Source: Acetobacterium woodii DSM 1030
GTDB taxonomy: Bacteria; Bacillota; Clostridia; Eubacteriales; Eubacteriaceae
Length of the DNA stretch: 64,000 nt
Assembly: GCF_000247605.1 (NCBI RefSeq)
Contig: NC_016894.1
Span: 1,911,732 to 1,975,731, forward strand
Reading direction: 5' to 3'
This document shows positions 1 to 8,834 of the stretch, in pieces; position 1 is the first letter of the stretch, and each line of letters starts with the position of its first letter. The translations under genes and the position numbers were made by a program. The notes beneath the pieces are model-generated. The model was not told where the DNA came from and searched no databases. It saw nothing but the letters and a program-made list of their open reading frames with translations.

Positions 1-1061
1 CGATCGCCGGTTAAATCGTCGGTTCCAGAATAAATCAGGACAAAAGATTTGGCATTAAGGCCAACACCGATTTTGATGCGAGGTTTATTCTTAAAAATTT
101 CCGGGATATTGTCATTCCTCAAGGTGATATATATTTTTTCTTTATCAGCAAAAAGCTTAACTAAAGTCCGGCCATCTTCAGCTTTGATGCTGTACGATCC
201 GTTAAAAGTAATAACTTTGCTGGTTGTTAGGCGGTCCCCTAAAGAAACTAAAAATTCTTCCAGATTTAGTTTTAATTCAGGGTCCCATTGATCTAAAACA
301 ATGGTTCTGACGGTAGGGTCATTATTACTGGCACCGGCTTCAGCGGGCAGATGCAAGATGTTGTTTTTAGCAAGGGCGTAATATCCTTTTTGCGGATTAA
401 CCAGTTTTTGTTTTTCTAACATTTCAAAGGAAATAAGCCCAAAGGATTGTTTGGCAGCACGCCAACCACTGACGCCGATCGGGGGAAAAAAATTAGCATT
501 TTTAAAGGGTTGAATCTCAGCCGGATCATTGGTTAAAGCGACAAACAAAAAATCCGGATTATAACCGAACTGATCAATACAGAGTTTGATTAGAGCAGGT
601 TTTTTAAGGACTTTAGGGACATCATGGTAAAGCTTGCGAGCTTCGTCTAAATCTTCGATAAATCCGCCATCGTTCTGATGATGATAGGCTTTAGCCAGAC
701 GATACATAAGGGCTAAACGGATGTTTAGTTTGGCCGAAATACCTTTATAATTATTGGGAAAAAGTTTGATATTTAATTTTTCTGATGCGTCATCATAGGC
801 AGAAATTTTAGATTCAATAAAAATAACATGCCGTTGGAGGCTTTTTTCTTCAGCGATGATAATCAGATTGGGTTTGCCAAACTGGCCTAGCGCCGGTTCG
901 GCGATAAAACTTATTTTTACAATATCCGGCAGCCATTCGGGTTTAAAGTCATCGGTAAATTTAATAGTATTTAAAAATTCTAGTTGTTTTTCAAAATCGG
1001 CTTCCATATCAAGGATGATGCTGTTCACAACACCTTGGTTACCGTAGAATGTGGTTGTCAT
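1..1061 (-). CDS. Hypothetical protein, 3' end outside window; possible PD-(D/E)XK-like fold
   Basis: The reading frame is open from an ATG at 1061 to the window edge, giving 353 N-terminal residues without a stop. A strong GGAGGA ribosome site lies at 1068-1073. I do not recognise the family. Around residues 60-85 there is a pattern of hydrophobic strands, GKPNL, then FIESK, which resembles the strand and E-x-K element of PD-(D/E)XK nuclease-like folds, but the usual Asp is Asn here. There is no signal peptide or membrane segment in the visible part. The stretch is probably cytoplasmic. The nuclease-like reading is weak inference; the existence of the gene is well supported. Confidence 0.7.
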   Translation of the reverse strand, partial: MTTTFYGNQGVVNSIILDMEADFEKQLEFLNTIKFTDDFKPEWLPDIVKISFIAEPALGQFGKPNLIIIAEEKSLQRHVIFIESKISAYDDASEKLNIKLFPNNYKGISAKLNIRLALMYRLAKAYHHQNDGGFIEDLDEARKLYHDVPKVLKKPALIKLCIDQFGYNPDFLFVALTNDPAEIQPFKNANFFPPIGVSGWRAAKQSFGLISFEMLEKQKLVNPQKGYYALAKNNILHLPAEAGASNNDPTVRTIVLDQWDPELKLNLEEFLVSLGDRLTTSKVITFNGSYSIKAEDGRTLVKLFADKEKIYITLRNDNIPEIFKNKPRIKIGVGLNAKSFVLIYSGTDDLTGD

Positions 1062-1158
1062 AAAAAATCCTCCATATTTATTAAATTTAGTATAACATGA
1101 GAAGCCCATAATAAAAAGGATTTTGATGCATCAAATGACTAAAAATTGGCGTTGTAAA

Positions 1159-2190
1159 TTAATAAAGCGATGAAATTAGCGTTTTTATGCTATCAACAAC
1201 GAAGTCGATATCCGCCGCAGTGACTCCGTGATTAGTGACAAATCGATAGGCTCCATCCTCTTGACCGCTGATTTTTATATTTTTATCCAACAGATACGTA
1301 ACTAGCGTTTCCTCGGTGATCCGTGATTCTGCCAGCGTGAAAAAGACCATATTAATATCTAAACGGTCCTGATAAACATGACAAGCGTCAATTTCCTCAA
1401 GACGGTTGGCAAGGTATTGCGCATTATGATGATCCTCTTCCAGGCGGGTAACCATTTCATTTAAGGCAATGATCCCAGCTGCGGCAAGAATTCCAGCTTG
1501 ACGGAGACCGCCACCCATAAGCTTTCTGTTTTTACGAGCGTGGCTGATAAAACTTTTAGTCCCGAGTAAAAGTGAACCGACCGGGGCACAAAGTCCCTTG
1601 GAGAGACAGACATTAACGGAATCTCCTTGAGCCGCAATCTCTCGGGCCGTCACGCCAAGAGCGATGGCAGCATTAAAAATTCGGGCACCATCGATATGAA
1701 CCGGAATATTTTTGGACTGCGCTAAGGAATAAACATCCTGCATGTTTTTTAATGGAATGACCATTCCTGATGATTGGGCATTTTCCATGCAAATCAGACC
1801 CGTATCCGGGTAATGAATGTCATTTCCACGGATCATCCCTTTTAGTCGGTCAAGATCAACACCATCAGCATTAACCGGGAAGGTTCGGGTTTGAACTCCG
1901 GAAAGTACGGCGGCGGCACCGACTTCGTGAATCAGAATATGGCAGTCTTCGCCAACTAATATTTCATTACCCCGTTGAGTATGGGTCATGATCGCTACTT
2001 GATTTCCAAACGTTCCGGAGGGAACAAACATAGCCGCTTCTTTCCCCAGTATTTCGCACGCCAGTTTTTCCAGCTGGTTGACAGTAGGGTCATCGCCATA
2101 GACATCATCGCCAACAGGGGCTTTCGCCATTGCATCGCGCATCGCTTTTGTGGGCTGAGTGACGGTATCACTTCTTAGATCAATGAACAT
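1159..2190 (-). CDS. ltaE: Low-specificity L-threonine aldolase
   Basis: A PLP-dependent fold-type I enzyme cleaving L-threonine or L-allo-threonine to glycine and acetaldehyde. The 343-residue length is normal for the family. The N-terminus has the RSDTVTQPT substrate/PLP segment, D168 lies in HIDGAR, and the Schiff-base lysine is K198 in CLSKG. A GGAG ribosome site precedes the ATG. The gene is followed by the gene truncated at the left edge, about 100 bases away, and preceded by a repeat-containing intergenic region, so it is probably transcribed from its own promoter. In an acetogen it could supply glycine and C1 units (inference). Confidence 0.95.
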   Translation of the reverse strand: MFIDLRSDTVTQPTKAMRDAMAKAPVGDDVYGDDPTVNQLEKLACEILGKEAAMFVPSGTFGNQVAIMTHTQRGNEILVGEDCHILIHEVGAAAVLSGVQTRTFPVNADGVDLDRLKGMIRGNDIHYPDTGLICMENAQSSGMVIPLKNMQDVYSLAQSKNIPVHIDGARIFNAAIALGVTAREIAAQGDSVNVCLSKGLCAPVGSLLLGTKSFISHARKNRKLMGGGLRQAGILAAAGIIALNEMVTRLEEDHHNAQYLANRLEEIDACHVYQDRLDINMVFFTLAESRITEETLVTYLLDKNIKISGQEDGAYRFVTNHGVTAADIDFVVDSIKTLISSLY

Positions 2191-2214
2191 TGATTTCTCC
2201 TTTAATTCAATATT

Positions 2215-2274
2215 TAGGCAATTGCGAAATTAAAAAATATCGAACAAAGCTTATGATATTTTCGCAATTACCTA
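2215..2274. repeat. Compact palindromic repeat, TAGGCAATTGCGAAA...TTTCGCAATTACCTA
   Basis: A 60-bp near-perfect hairpin: 15-bp outer arms at 2215-2229 and 2260-2274, and a second inverted pair (AAAATATC at 2234-2241 with GATATTTT at 2255-2262). The same ends are found at 20393-20563 and in decayed form near 27284 and 49620. It lies just upstream of ltaE and could be folded in RNA, but its recurrence argues for a dispersed repeat rather than a gene-specific site. Confidence 0.75.
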
Positions 2275-2592
2275 TAAAATAGTTGATTATCGGGAACTAC
2301 ATCGATTTATAAAATATATCGTAAATTCAATAAAATATAATCCCCGTTGGTATTATATGATTTTATTAAAATGAATACCAGCGATTATGATAATTAACGT
2401 TAAAAAAAGTTTGCCTCATCTTCGTAATTAAAAATGAATAGTCATTTTTAGGAAATTTATTCAGATATTTTAAAGAAAAATCAACCTAAAATTTAAAATT
2501 GATGGTATTATTATATTTAAATCCTAACAAAAGTATGTTATTATTGCTCTTGTTTAATTATGATACGCCCGGAAAATGGAAAGGAAAGAAAA
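2275..2592. other. AT-rich intergenic region
   Basis: No gene is supported here. One imperfect inverted repeat is visible (CGTTGGTATT at 2345-2354 with AATACCAGCG at 2374-2383). The stretch must hold the promoter of the HD-GYP gene, but I cannot place it with confidence. Confidence 0.4.
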
Positions 2593-3843
2593 ATGGTCTC
2601 ATTGTTAGAGTTAACTCTTCAATTATCAAGAGCTTCTGATATGGTAAGCCCGGAACTGAATAATCATCAACGTCAAGTAGCTTATATTGCCTATAACCTA
2701 GGAGAAGAGTTGAACTTCGATAAAAAAAAACTCAATGAGGTTAGTGTGGCAGGTATCTTGCACGATGTTGGTGGTTTGAGTATGCAGGAACGGATCAGTG
2801 TTTTAAAATTTGAAGCGATCAATCCTCACAAACATGCAAGAATCGGTTGGCTGCTTTTAAAAGACTATCGGGAATTTGCGGAGATTGCCCGAATTATTAA
2901 ATTTCATCATGTCGATTGGGATTATGGTGCGGGTCTTAGGTATGAGGGTGAAGTAGTCATGCAGGAAAGTCATCTTATTCATCTGGCAGATCGGATTGCT
3001 ACACTAATTAGTCATGAGGATAAGATTATTAACCAGGTCGATCGAATCATTAAAAAAATAAAAAGTACTTCTGGCCGAAAATTTAATCCAGAGTATGTAC
3101 AGGCCTTTGAGCAACTCAAGGATAAAGAGTTTTTCTGGTATGACCTCGAATCAATTTCTAGTGGCCGGAATTTTTATAAAAAAATAAAATTTAAAGATCA
3201 GAATCTTGACATTGATGAATTAATTGGTATTACCAAACTTTTTGCTCGTGTGATTGACTTTCGCAGTAATTTTACCGCGGTGCACAGTGAAGGAGTTTCG
3301 GCAGTGGCAAAACGATTGGCGCAACATCAAGGTTGCGACGAGCTTACTTGTAAAAAAATTCAAGCCGCGGGATATGTTCATGATATTGGAAAATTGACGG
3401 TCAGCAAAGAAATTCTGGAAAAACCGGCAGCGCTTACGAAAGCAGAATTTAGTATTATGAAAGAACATACGTATCATACATATGTTTTGTTGTGCCAAGT
3501 GAAAGGTTTGGAAGAAATTAATGAATATGCATCGATGCATCATGAAAGGTTAGATGGCAGTGGTTATCCATTTAAACTTAAACGTGAAGAGCTTTCATTA
3601 GGTGCTCGGATTATGGCCGTTGCGGATATTTTTACAGCCCTTTCAGAAAATAGGCCTTATCGTAAGGGGATGAAAAAAGAGGAAGTTGTGGAAATCCTCG
3701 AAAGAATGGCAGCTGATAATAAAATTGATGCAGAAGTAGTGAAAACGCTGATTAATAATTATCATGATGTTACAGAGATCCGTATTAAATCGCAGAAAAA
3801 AGCAAGAATTCGTTATAATGATTTTGCAAAATTATTGGTGTAA
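2593..3843 (+). CDS. Tandem-HD protein with C-terminal HD-GYP c-di-GMP phosphodiesterase domain
   Basis: A 416-residue cytoplasmic protein without membrane segments. The C-terminal half has a full HD-GYP signature: HDIGK at about residues 263-267 and HHERLDGSGYP at about 316-326, expected to hydrolyse cyclic di-GMP. The N-terminal half looks like a second, degenerate HD module: HDVGG at 57-61 and an HHVDWDYGAG segment where the GYP loop should be. I chose the ATG at 2593, which follows GGAAAGGAAAG, over an in-frame ATG at 2560 that lacks a ribosome site. The patatin gene starts nine bases after the stop, with its ribosome site abutting the stop, so the two are probably co-transcribed. Confidence 0.88.
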   Translation: MVSLLELTLQLSRASDMVSPELNNHQRQVAYIAYNLGEELNFDKKKLNEVSVAGILHDVGGLSMQERISVLKFEAINPHKHARIGWLLLKDYREFAEIARIIKFHHVDWDYGAGLRYEGEVVMQESHLIHLADRIATLISHEDKIINQVDRIIKKIKSTSGRKFNPEYVQAFEQLKDKEFFWYDLESISSGRNFYKKIKFKDQNLDIDELIGITKLFARVIDFRSNFTAVHSEGVSAVAKRLAQHQGCDELTCKKIQAAGYVHDIGKLTVSKEILEKPAALTKAEFSIMKEHTYHTYVLLCQVKGLEEINEYASMHHERLDGSGYPFKLKREELSLGARIMAVADIFTALSENRPYRKGMKKEEVVEILERMAADNKIDAEVVKTLINNYHDVTEIRIKSQKKARIRYNDFAKLLV

Positions 3844-3852
3844 GGAGAACAT

Positions 3853-4734
3853 ATGGAAATCATCAATAATATCAGTGATATCGCGCTGATTTTCGAAGGT
3901 GGCGGCATGCGTGCGAGCTATACAGCGGGTATTTTAAACAATTTACTGGAAAATAAAATTTATTTTGACTATGTGGCGGGGATATCTGCTGGTTCAAGCC
4001 ATAGTATTAATTATTTATCGCGGGATTCTAAACGAGCACGGCAATCTTTTGTTGATTTGGTGCTGGAACCGGAATTCGGAGGCTGGAAATATTTTTTTAA
4101 AGGAGAGGGTTTTTTCCACTCTAAATATATTTACGAAGGAACGTCACACCCAGAAGGTCCGCTGCCATTCGATTTTGAGAAATTCAAGGCGAACCCGGCA
4201 CAATTACGGATTGGTGTTTTTGATCGGGAACGCGGTGAAGTCGTCTATTTTACAAAAGATGATATTCATGAAATGAATGATCTGATGAAGATTATCCGCT
4301 CTTCATCGTCATTACCAATTTTTATGCCGCCAACTCAGTACAAAGATCATACTTATCTGGATGGCGGATTAGGTGGCGGAATTGCTCTTGATGTTGCAAA
4401 AAAAGACGGTTATAAAAAATATTTTGTTGTTCTTACCCGAGAAAAGGGTTATCGAAAACCACCTTTTAAATTCAAACGGGCAATTAAGGTTTATTATCGC
4501 AAGTATCCCCAAGTGGTAAAAGCAATGTTGACGCGTCATTATTTCTACAATCAAACGCTTGATGAATTGGAACAACTACAACGTAAGGGGCAGGCCTTTC
4601 TGGTCTATCCGGATCAGATGCCAGTATCCAACCGGGAAACTGATTTCAAAAAATTATCTGAATGCTACAAACTCGGATATGTTCAGGGAAAACGCGATAT
4701 CCCGAAGTGGAAATCCTTTCTCGAAATCGATTAA
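3853..4734 (+). CDS. Patatin-like phospholipase
   Basis: A 293-residue serine acyl hydrolase. It has the oxyanion-hole motif FEGGGMR at 15-20, the nucleophile elbow GISAG with S45, and the dyad aspartate D170 in LDGG, so all catalytic elements are present. The family (YjjU-like bacterial patatins) hydrolyses acyl esters of lipids; the natural substrate here is unknown. No signal peptide is visible, so a cytoplasmic or membrane-surface role is likely. An AGGAG site precedes the ATG. It is the second gene of a probable two-gene operon with the HD-GYP protein and is followed by a strong terminator at 4781. Confidence 0.9.
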   Translation: MEIINNISDIALIFEGGGMRASYTAGILNNLLENKIYFDYVAGISAGSSHSINYLSRDSKRARQSFVDLVLEPEFGGWKYFFKGEGFFHSKYIYEGTSHPEGPLPFDFEKFKANPAQLRIGVFDRERGEVVYFTKDDIHEMNDLMKIIRSSSSLPIFMPPTQYKDHTYLDGGLGGGIALDVAKKDGYKKYFVVLTREKGYRKPPFKFKRAIKVYYRKYPQVVKAMLTRHYFYNQTLDELEQLQRKGQAFLVYPDQMPVSNRETDFKKLSECYKLGYVQGKRDIPKWKSFLEID

Positions 4735-4780
4735 GTGTTAGCAATAAGAGCTGGCAAGACATTTTAAATTTTAAGAAATA

Positions 4781-4824
4781 AAAGAACCTCAGTTTAGTCC
4801 AGGTGAAACTGAGGTTCTTTTGCG
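4781..4824 (+). terminator. Rho-independent terminator after the patatin gene
   Basis: A 15-bp perfect stem (AAAGAACCTCAGTTT at 4781-4795 pairing with 4806-4820) with a 10-base loop and a T-rich 3' side. Confidence 0.9.
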
Positions 4825-5105
4825 CCTTCAATAACGACAAGTCAAACAGTCAAGTAAGTTAAATTTTATGGCATGGTTTTATTGAACAAATGCCTATTAA
4901 TAGTTGTTATTATCCGGATCATTTAATTTTGCTTGGAAACAACTGGTTAAATTGTAACGTTCTTGTTATAATAAAGTTAATATAAAAGATGATTAAGATA
5001 AGACACCTGGTTAATAACAACACTAAATCACGTGTGGTGATGATCTAAATCAATTAACTGAAAAGACCGAACGATTAGACGAAATCGGAAGAAAGGATGG
5101 ATTTA
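4825..5105. other. Intergenic region with candidate promoter
   Basis: No gene is seen. A TATAAT hexamer at 4967-4972 could be the -10 of the downstream FIST-GGDEF gene, but no good -35 is at the right distance, so the promoter is tentative. Confidence 0.35.
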
Positions 5106-6866
5106 ATGATTAGTAAAAATCTTGTAATTAATTCAATTGAGGAATTAATTAATTGGGTCGCGTCAAAAGAAATAAAAATACAACTGGATTCTGCTGCCTC
5201 CATATTGGTACAAGTATTTTCGTCGAACTGTGATCCGGAATGGATGCTGGCAATTGAATCGAACCTCCGACCGATGATGCCACAAGCAGTAATTGCAGGG
5301 ACAACCACCATGGGTGAGATTGCCAAAGGTAAACTATTTATTCATACAACAGTTGTTGCAATAACATTTTTTGATAAGGCTCGAATTCAGGGATTTTTGA
5401 GACATAAAGATAAAAAAGAAGTTGATTTAGGGATAGCATTTGCTCAGAAAATTGAGACAGATTGTCAGCAAATTGCCGGAACGATGCTGTACGCAACCCC
5501 GAATACCATGAATGTTTCATTATTTCTGGAAGGTTTTTCAACCGCGCGAAAGGGAACATATCCGGTATTTGGGGGTGGTGCCGGAGACTACCACGTGGTT
5601 CAAAAGCCCGTAATTATGTTAAACGGTGAGTATACATCAACAGGGGTATTGGCAGTTGTTTTTATGAGTGATGATATTCAAATTGATGTACGCACCTATC
5701 TCGGTTGGCAGGCCTTAAGTAAAGAAATGGTGATTACTGAAAGTGATGGTCTTTGGATAAAAAAAATTGATGATCAACCGGCATTTGATGTGTTAAATCG
5801 CTATTTGGATATTCAAAATGATGACGAATTTTTTTATAACGTACTGGTATTTCCATTTCTTTTTAAACGCGATGGCATCAATTATGCGATGACGCCCATA
5901 GAAGTTAATGATGAAAAGGCGATAAAAGTTATTATGAATATAAATGAAGGGGAATCAGTGTGTATCGGGTATGGCAATCCGGCGATAATCATCGAAAAAG
6001 CTAATGATATCCAAAATTGGGTTCGAGCATTTAATTCGGAAGCAATATTTTTGTATTCATGTATTTGTCGAAGATTTCTGCTTCAAGGCGAAGTGGATTT
6101 AGAAACGATTCCATTTGAAACGATCGCCCCAACAGCAGGTTTTTATACATATGGTGAAATAGTTTCTCAGGGTAGTCAGGTAATGTTTTTAAATGCAACG
6201 ATGCTGGCTGTCAGCATGAAAGAAGGCTGTGGCAAAAAACCAAAACTAGAGGCCCAAATTGAGATTAGCAAAACCGATCCCCGCGATCCATTTACCAGCC
6301 AGCACACCCGGATCATTACGCGATTAGTTAATTTTATTAAGGTGGTTACTCAAGAATTAGAGGAAGCTAATGAAGAAGCTAGAAGGTTGGCGGAACAAGA
6401 TTATTTGACAAAAACGAATAATCGGATGAAAGCTCATGAATTTATCAAAAACGAAATAGAACGGTCCAAGCGGTACGAGCTGGAATTTTCCATTATCATG
6501 TTAGATATGGATTTTTTTAAAAAAGTGAACGACACTTATGGACATAATATTGGTGATGAAATTCTTATCTACTTGGTTAAATTACTTAAATTGGAAATTA
6601 GAAAAATAGATATGTTAAGCCGCTGGGGCGGGGAGGAATTTCTGATTGTGATGCCTTTAACCGATAAAGAAGGGGCTCGAATTACGGCGGAAAGGATTCG
6701 TGCTGTGGTAGAATTGTCTTTGTTTCCGAATGCGATTAAGCAGACCTGCAGTTTTGGGGTTGCTTCTTATCAAAAGGGAGAATCGATTGAAATGTTAATT
6801 GATCGCGCCGACAAGGCGCTTTATGAAGCCAAACTTAAGGGGCGAAATTGCGTCGTTACCAAATAA
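5106..6866 (+). CDS. FIST sensor domain-GGDEF diguanylate cyclase
   Basis: A soluble protein of about 586 residues. The first 390 residues match the FIST/FIST_C ligand-sensor pair, including the GGGAGDY loop. A short helical linker (about 400-430) joins a GGDEF domain with an intact active-site loop RWGGEEF near residue 510, so it should make cyclic di-GMP. FIST domains are thought to bind small molecules such as amino acids. I prefer the ATG at 5106, correctly spaced from GAAAGGA; an ATG at 5097 overlaps that ribosome site. It converges on the small degenerate GGDEF gene, with a shared terminator between. Confidence 0.9.
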   Translation: MISKNLVINSIEELINWVASKEIKIQLDSAASILVQVFSSNCDPEWMLAIESNLRPMMPQAVIAGTTTMGEIAKGKLFIHTTVVAITFFDKARIQGFLRHKDKKEVDLGIAFAQKIETDCQQIAGTMLYATPNTMNVSLFLEGFSTARKGTYPVFGGGAGDYHVVQKPVIMLNGEYTSTGVLAVVFMSDDIQIDVRTYLGWQALSKEMVITESDGLWIKKIDDQPAFDVLNRYLDIQNDDEFFYNVLVFPFLFKRDGINYAMTPIEVNDEKAIKVIMNINEGESVCIGYGNPAIIIEKANDIQNWVRAFNSEAIFLYSCICRRFLLQGEVDLETIPFETIAPTAGFYTYGEIVSQGSQVMFLNATMLAVSMKEGCGKKPKLEAQIEISKTDPRDPFTSQHTRIITRLVNFIKVVTQELEEANEEARRLAEQDYLTKTNNRMKAHEFIKNEIERSKRYELEFSIIMLDMDFFKKVNDTYGHNIGDEILIYLVKLLKLEIRKIDMLSRWGGEEFLIVMPLTDKEGARITAERIRAVVELSLFPNAIKQTCSFGVASYQKGESIEMLIDRADKALYEAKLKGRNCVVTK

Positions 6867-6868
6867 AA

Positions 6869-6894
6869 AAAGTCAGGCCCAAAAGCTTGACTTT
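6869..6894. terminator. Bidirectional terminator between convergent GGDEF genes
   Basis: The inverted repeat AAAGTCAGGC / GCTTGACTTT is flanked by A-rich and T-rich sequence on opposite sides and lies in the 40-base gap between convergent stops. Confidence 0.7.
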
Positions 6895-6906
6895 AAATTA
6901 TCGATT

Positions 6907-7434
6907 TTAGCTGTCTTTTCTTGCAGCAAGCAAGGATTGCTTTGCTTTTTGAAGCAGCTCGTCACTAGTAATGTTCTCGGTAAGAATGGAGGTTGCGATG
7001 CCAACGGATAAGGTAACAACTTCGTCAGCCGAGGATTTGGCATGGACAATATTTAAATCTGCGATTGTTTTTTTGGCTTTTTCAGCCATTTTTATTGCAC
7101 CGATAGAATCGGTATCACTTAAAAGACAAATGAACTCCGTATTGCTCCATTTAGCGACCAGATCGCCGGATCGTTTAAAGATACCGGTTAAGGCTAAGGC
7201 AATTTGATGTGAACAGTTGTCAGCGGCCAGACGACCATAAGTGTTGATATATTGATCGAAGGCATTAATGTCAATTATGAGAAGGGATAGATAACGAATG
7301 GTCTCTTTTGCCCGTTCAATTTCGTGGCTCAGCATAGCATCAAATTTTTGCCGACTTATTATATGGGTTGTGGGATCAAAAAATTCAGGATTATCAATAT
7401 CGGACATATTGTTTAGATCATCAAATTTATTCAT
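6907..7434 (-). CDS. Stand-alone degenerate GGDEF-domain protein
   Basis: A 175-residue protein that is essentially one GGDEF domain. The fold-defining segments are present (LIIDINAFDQY, then SVGIATS), but the active-site loop reads KWSNTEF instead of RWGGEEF, so diguanylate cyclase activity is unlikely. It resembles the C-terminal domain of the hybrid protein at 8835-10976, including the shared L-x-D-T-D-S-x-GA segment after the loop, suggesting paralogy. It may act as a c-di-GMP/GTP-binding or regulatory domain (inference). It has no membrane segment. Confidence 0.85.
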   Translation of the reverse strand: MNKFDDLNNMSDIDNPEFFDPTTHIISRQKFDAMLSHEIERAKETIRYLSLLIIDINAFDQYINTYGRLAADNCSHQIALALTGIFKRSGDLVAKWSNTEFICLLSDTDSIGAIKMAEKAKKTIADLNIVHAKSSADEVVTLSVGIATSILTENITSDELLQKAKQSLLAARKDS

Positions 7435-7693
7435 GTTCCCTTCCTTTTTAAATGCTTAGAAAACCGTTTTCCATTGTTTTTATTTTATACTTGGATGGGG
7501 GTAACTGTAAAGCTTTTTATAAGAAAAAGATTGTGATTGATTAAACTAGGATGGTCGTCGAAATTTTAACCACTCAAAGTCATTTCAAAGTATCTAAATA
7601 ATGGGAAAATAACAGAAAAAGATTGGTTTGTCAGTATTCATTGATAACGAATAGCTTAGCGTGTTTCGAAATTATTGAGATAGTGAGGAAAAA

Positions 7694-8578
7694 ATGGATT
7701 TTAATCATGTGAATCTTGTCTATTTTACGGGAACAGGAGGGACAGCTCGGGTCGCTGATGCATTTGAACGATCTTTTCAAAATCACTCAATTACCGTTCA
7801 ACGGACCGAGTTAAAAGGTGTTATCGAACCGATTAATTTAGACGATCTGTTAGTCCTGGTGTTTCCGGTTTATGCATTTAATGCTCCTAAACCGGTTGGT
7901 GAGTGGTTAAAAAAAATCCCGCAGGCAACTGGAAAACCGGTAGTGGTGATTTCCGTTTCTAGTGGTGGGGAAATATCTCCCAATACGGCATGCCGGGTAA
8001 ACACGATTCGGAGGCTGGAAAAAAAAGGTTATGATGTTATTTATGAAAAAATGTTAGTAATGCCTTCGAATTTTATGATTGGTTTTAATGAAAGTCTTAG
8101 TGCGATGGTGCTTCACGCGACGCCAGTAGTAGTTAGCCAAGTAGTAGTGGATTTAATAGCGGGAAAGAGGCGTCGAACATGGCCTTATGGGATCGATCGA
8201 ATTGCTTCAAAACTGGGTTATTTTGAAACTTATGGGGGTCGTTTTTTTGGGAGACACCTTAAAGTAAATGATAACTGTATTAACTGTGGTTGGTGTGAAA
8301 AACTTTGCCCGTTGGATAACATAAAAATTTTGGCGGGTGAACATATCTTTGAAAATAATTGTGTGATTTGCTTGAGATGCGTTTATGGTTGTCCACAACA
8401 TGCGATTCTACCGGGATTAGGGAAGTTTATTCTGATACCGGGTGGCTTTAGCTTGCATAAAGTTGAAAACCGGATGAATCATCTGACGGTTTTTCCTCGT
8501 ATTAGTCAAGTGATCAATCGCGTTTCATTAAGTGGCGTTCGAGATTATCTTATCGAAAGCGGTTGTTTCAAATTATAG
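7694..8578 (+). CDS. EFR1-type flavodoxin-ferredoxin fusion protein
   Basis: A 294-residue protein. The N-terminal 150 residues form a flavodoxin-like domain with the FMN-phosphate loop TGTGGT near residue 11. The C-terminal part carries two [4Fe-4S] motifs, CINCGWCEKLCP starting near residue 195 and CVICLRCVYGCP about 27 residues later. This matches the EFR1 ferrodoxin family, presumed electron carriers; the partner is unknown. A TGAGGAAA ribosome site precedes the ATG. It stands alone, convergent with the hybrid sensor gene, with a long inverted repeat between them. Confidence 0.87.
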   Translation: MDFNHVNLVYFTGTGGTARVADAFERSFQNHSITVQRTELKGVIEPINLDDLLVLVFPVYAFNAPKPVGEWLKKIPQATGKPVVVISVSSGGEISPNTACRVNTIRRLEKKGYDVIYEKMLVMPSNFMIGFNESLSAMVLHATPVVVSQVVVDLIAGKRRRTWPYGIDRIASKLGYFETYGGRFFGRHLKVNDNCINCGWCEKLCPLDNIKILAGEHIFENNCVICLRCVYGCPQHAILPGLGKFILIPGGFSLHKVENRMNHLTVFPRISQVINRVSLSGVRDYLIESGCFKL

Positions 8579-8609
8579 ATATTTTAGTTTAAACAAAAAA
8601 GATAATGTT

Positions 8610-8739
8610 GTACCGACAATTGTTAATCTGTTGCATGCACGCAATTCGTACAGTTGCAATTAAAGCTTTGGCTAAAATAGTCTTTTCGCTGCAACTGTTC
8701 GCCTTGAGGCGCACAACATGATCGAACAATTGTCGGTAC
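8610..8739. repeat. 130-bp interrupted long palindrome
   Basis: Perfect 15-bp outer arms GTACCGACAATTGTT (8610-8624) and AACAATTGTCGGTAC (8725-8739). Inner arms ACAGTTGCA (8650-8658) and TGCAACTGT (8690-8698) share the same centre, so the element can form one long imperfect hairpin. It lies between convergent genes. It could be a MITE-like repeat or a processed 3' structure; no long T run marks it as a normal terminator. Confidence 0.7.
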
Positions 8740-8834
8740 GGTCGTTTATTGACAATCTTAAAAGGACGCGTTCCCTTTTTTCAATCATAATCGGGATTGA
8801 ATGATTTAGCTGCAAGATAACCTAAAACAAGTGG

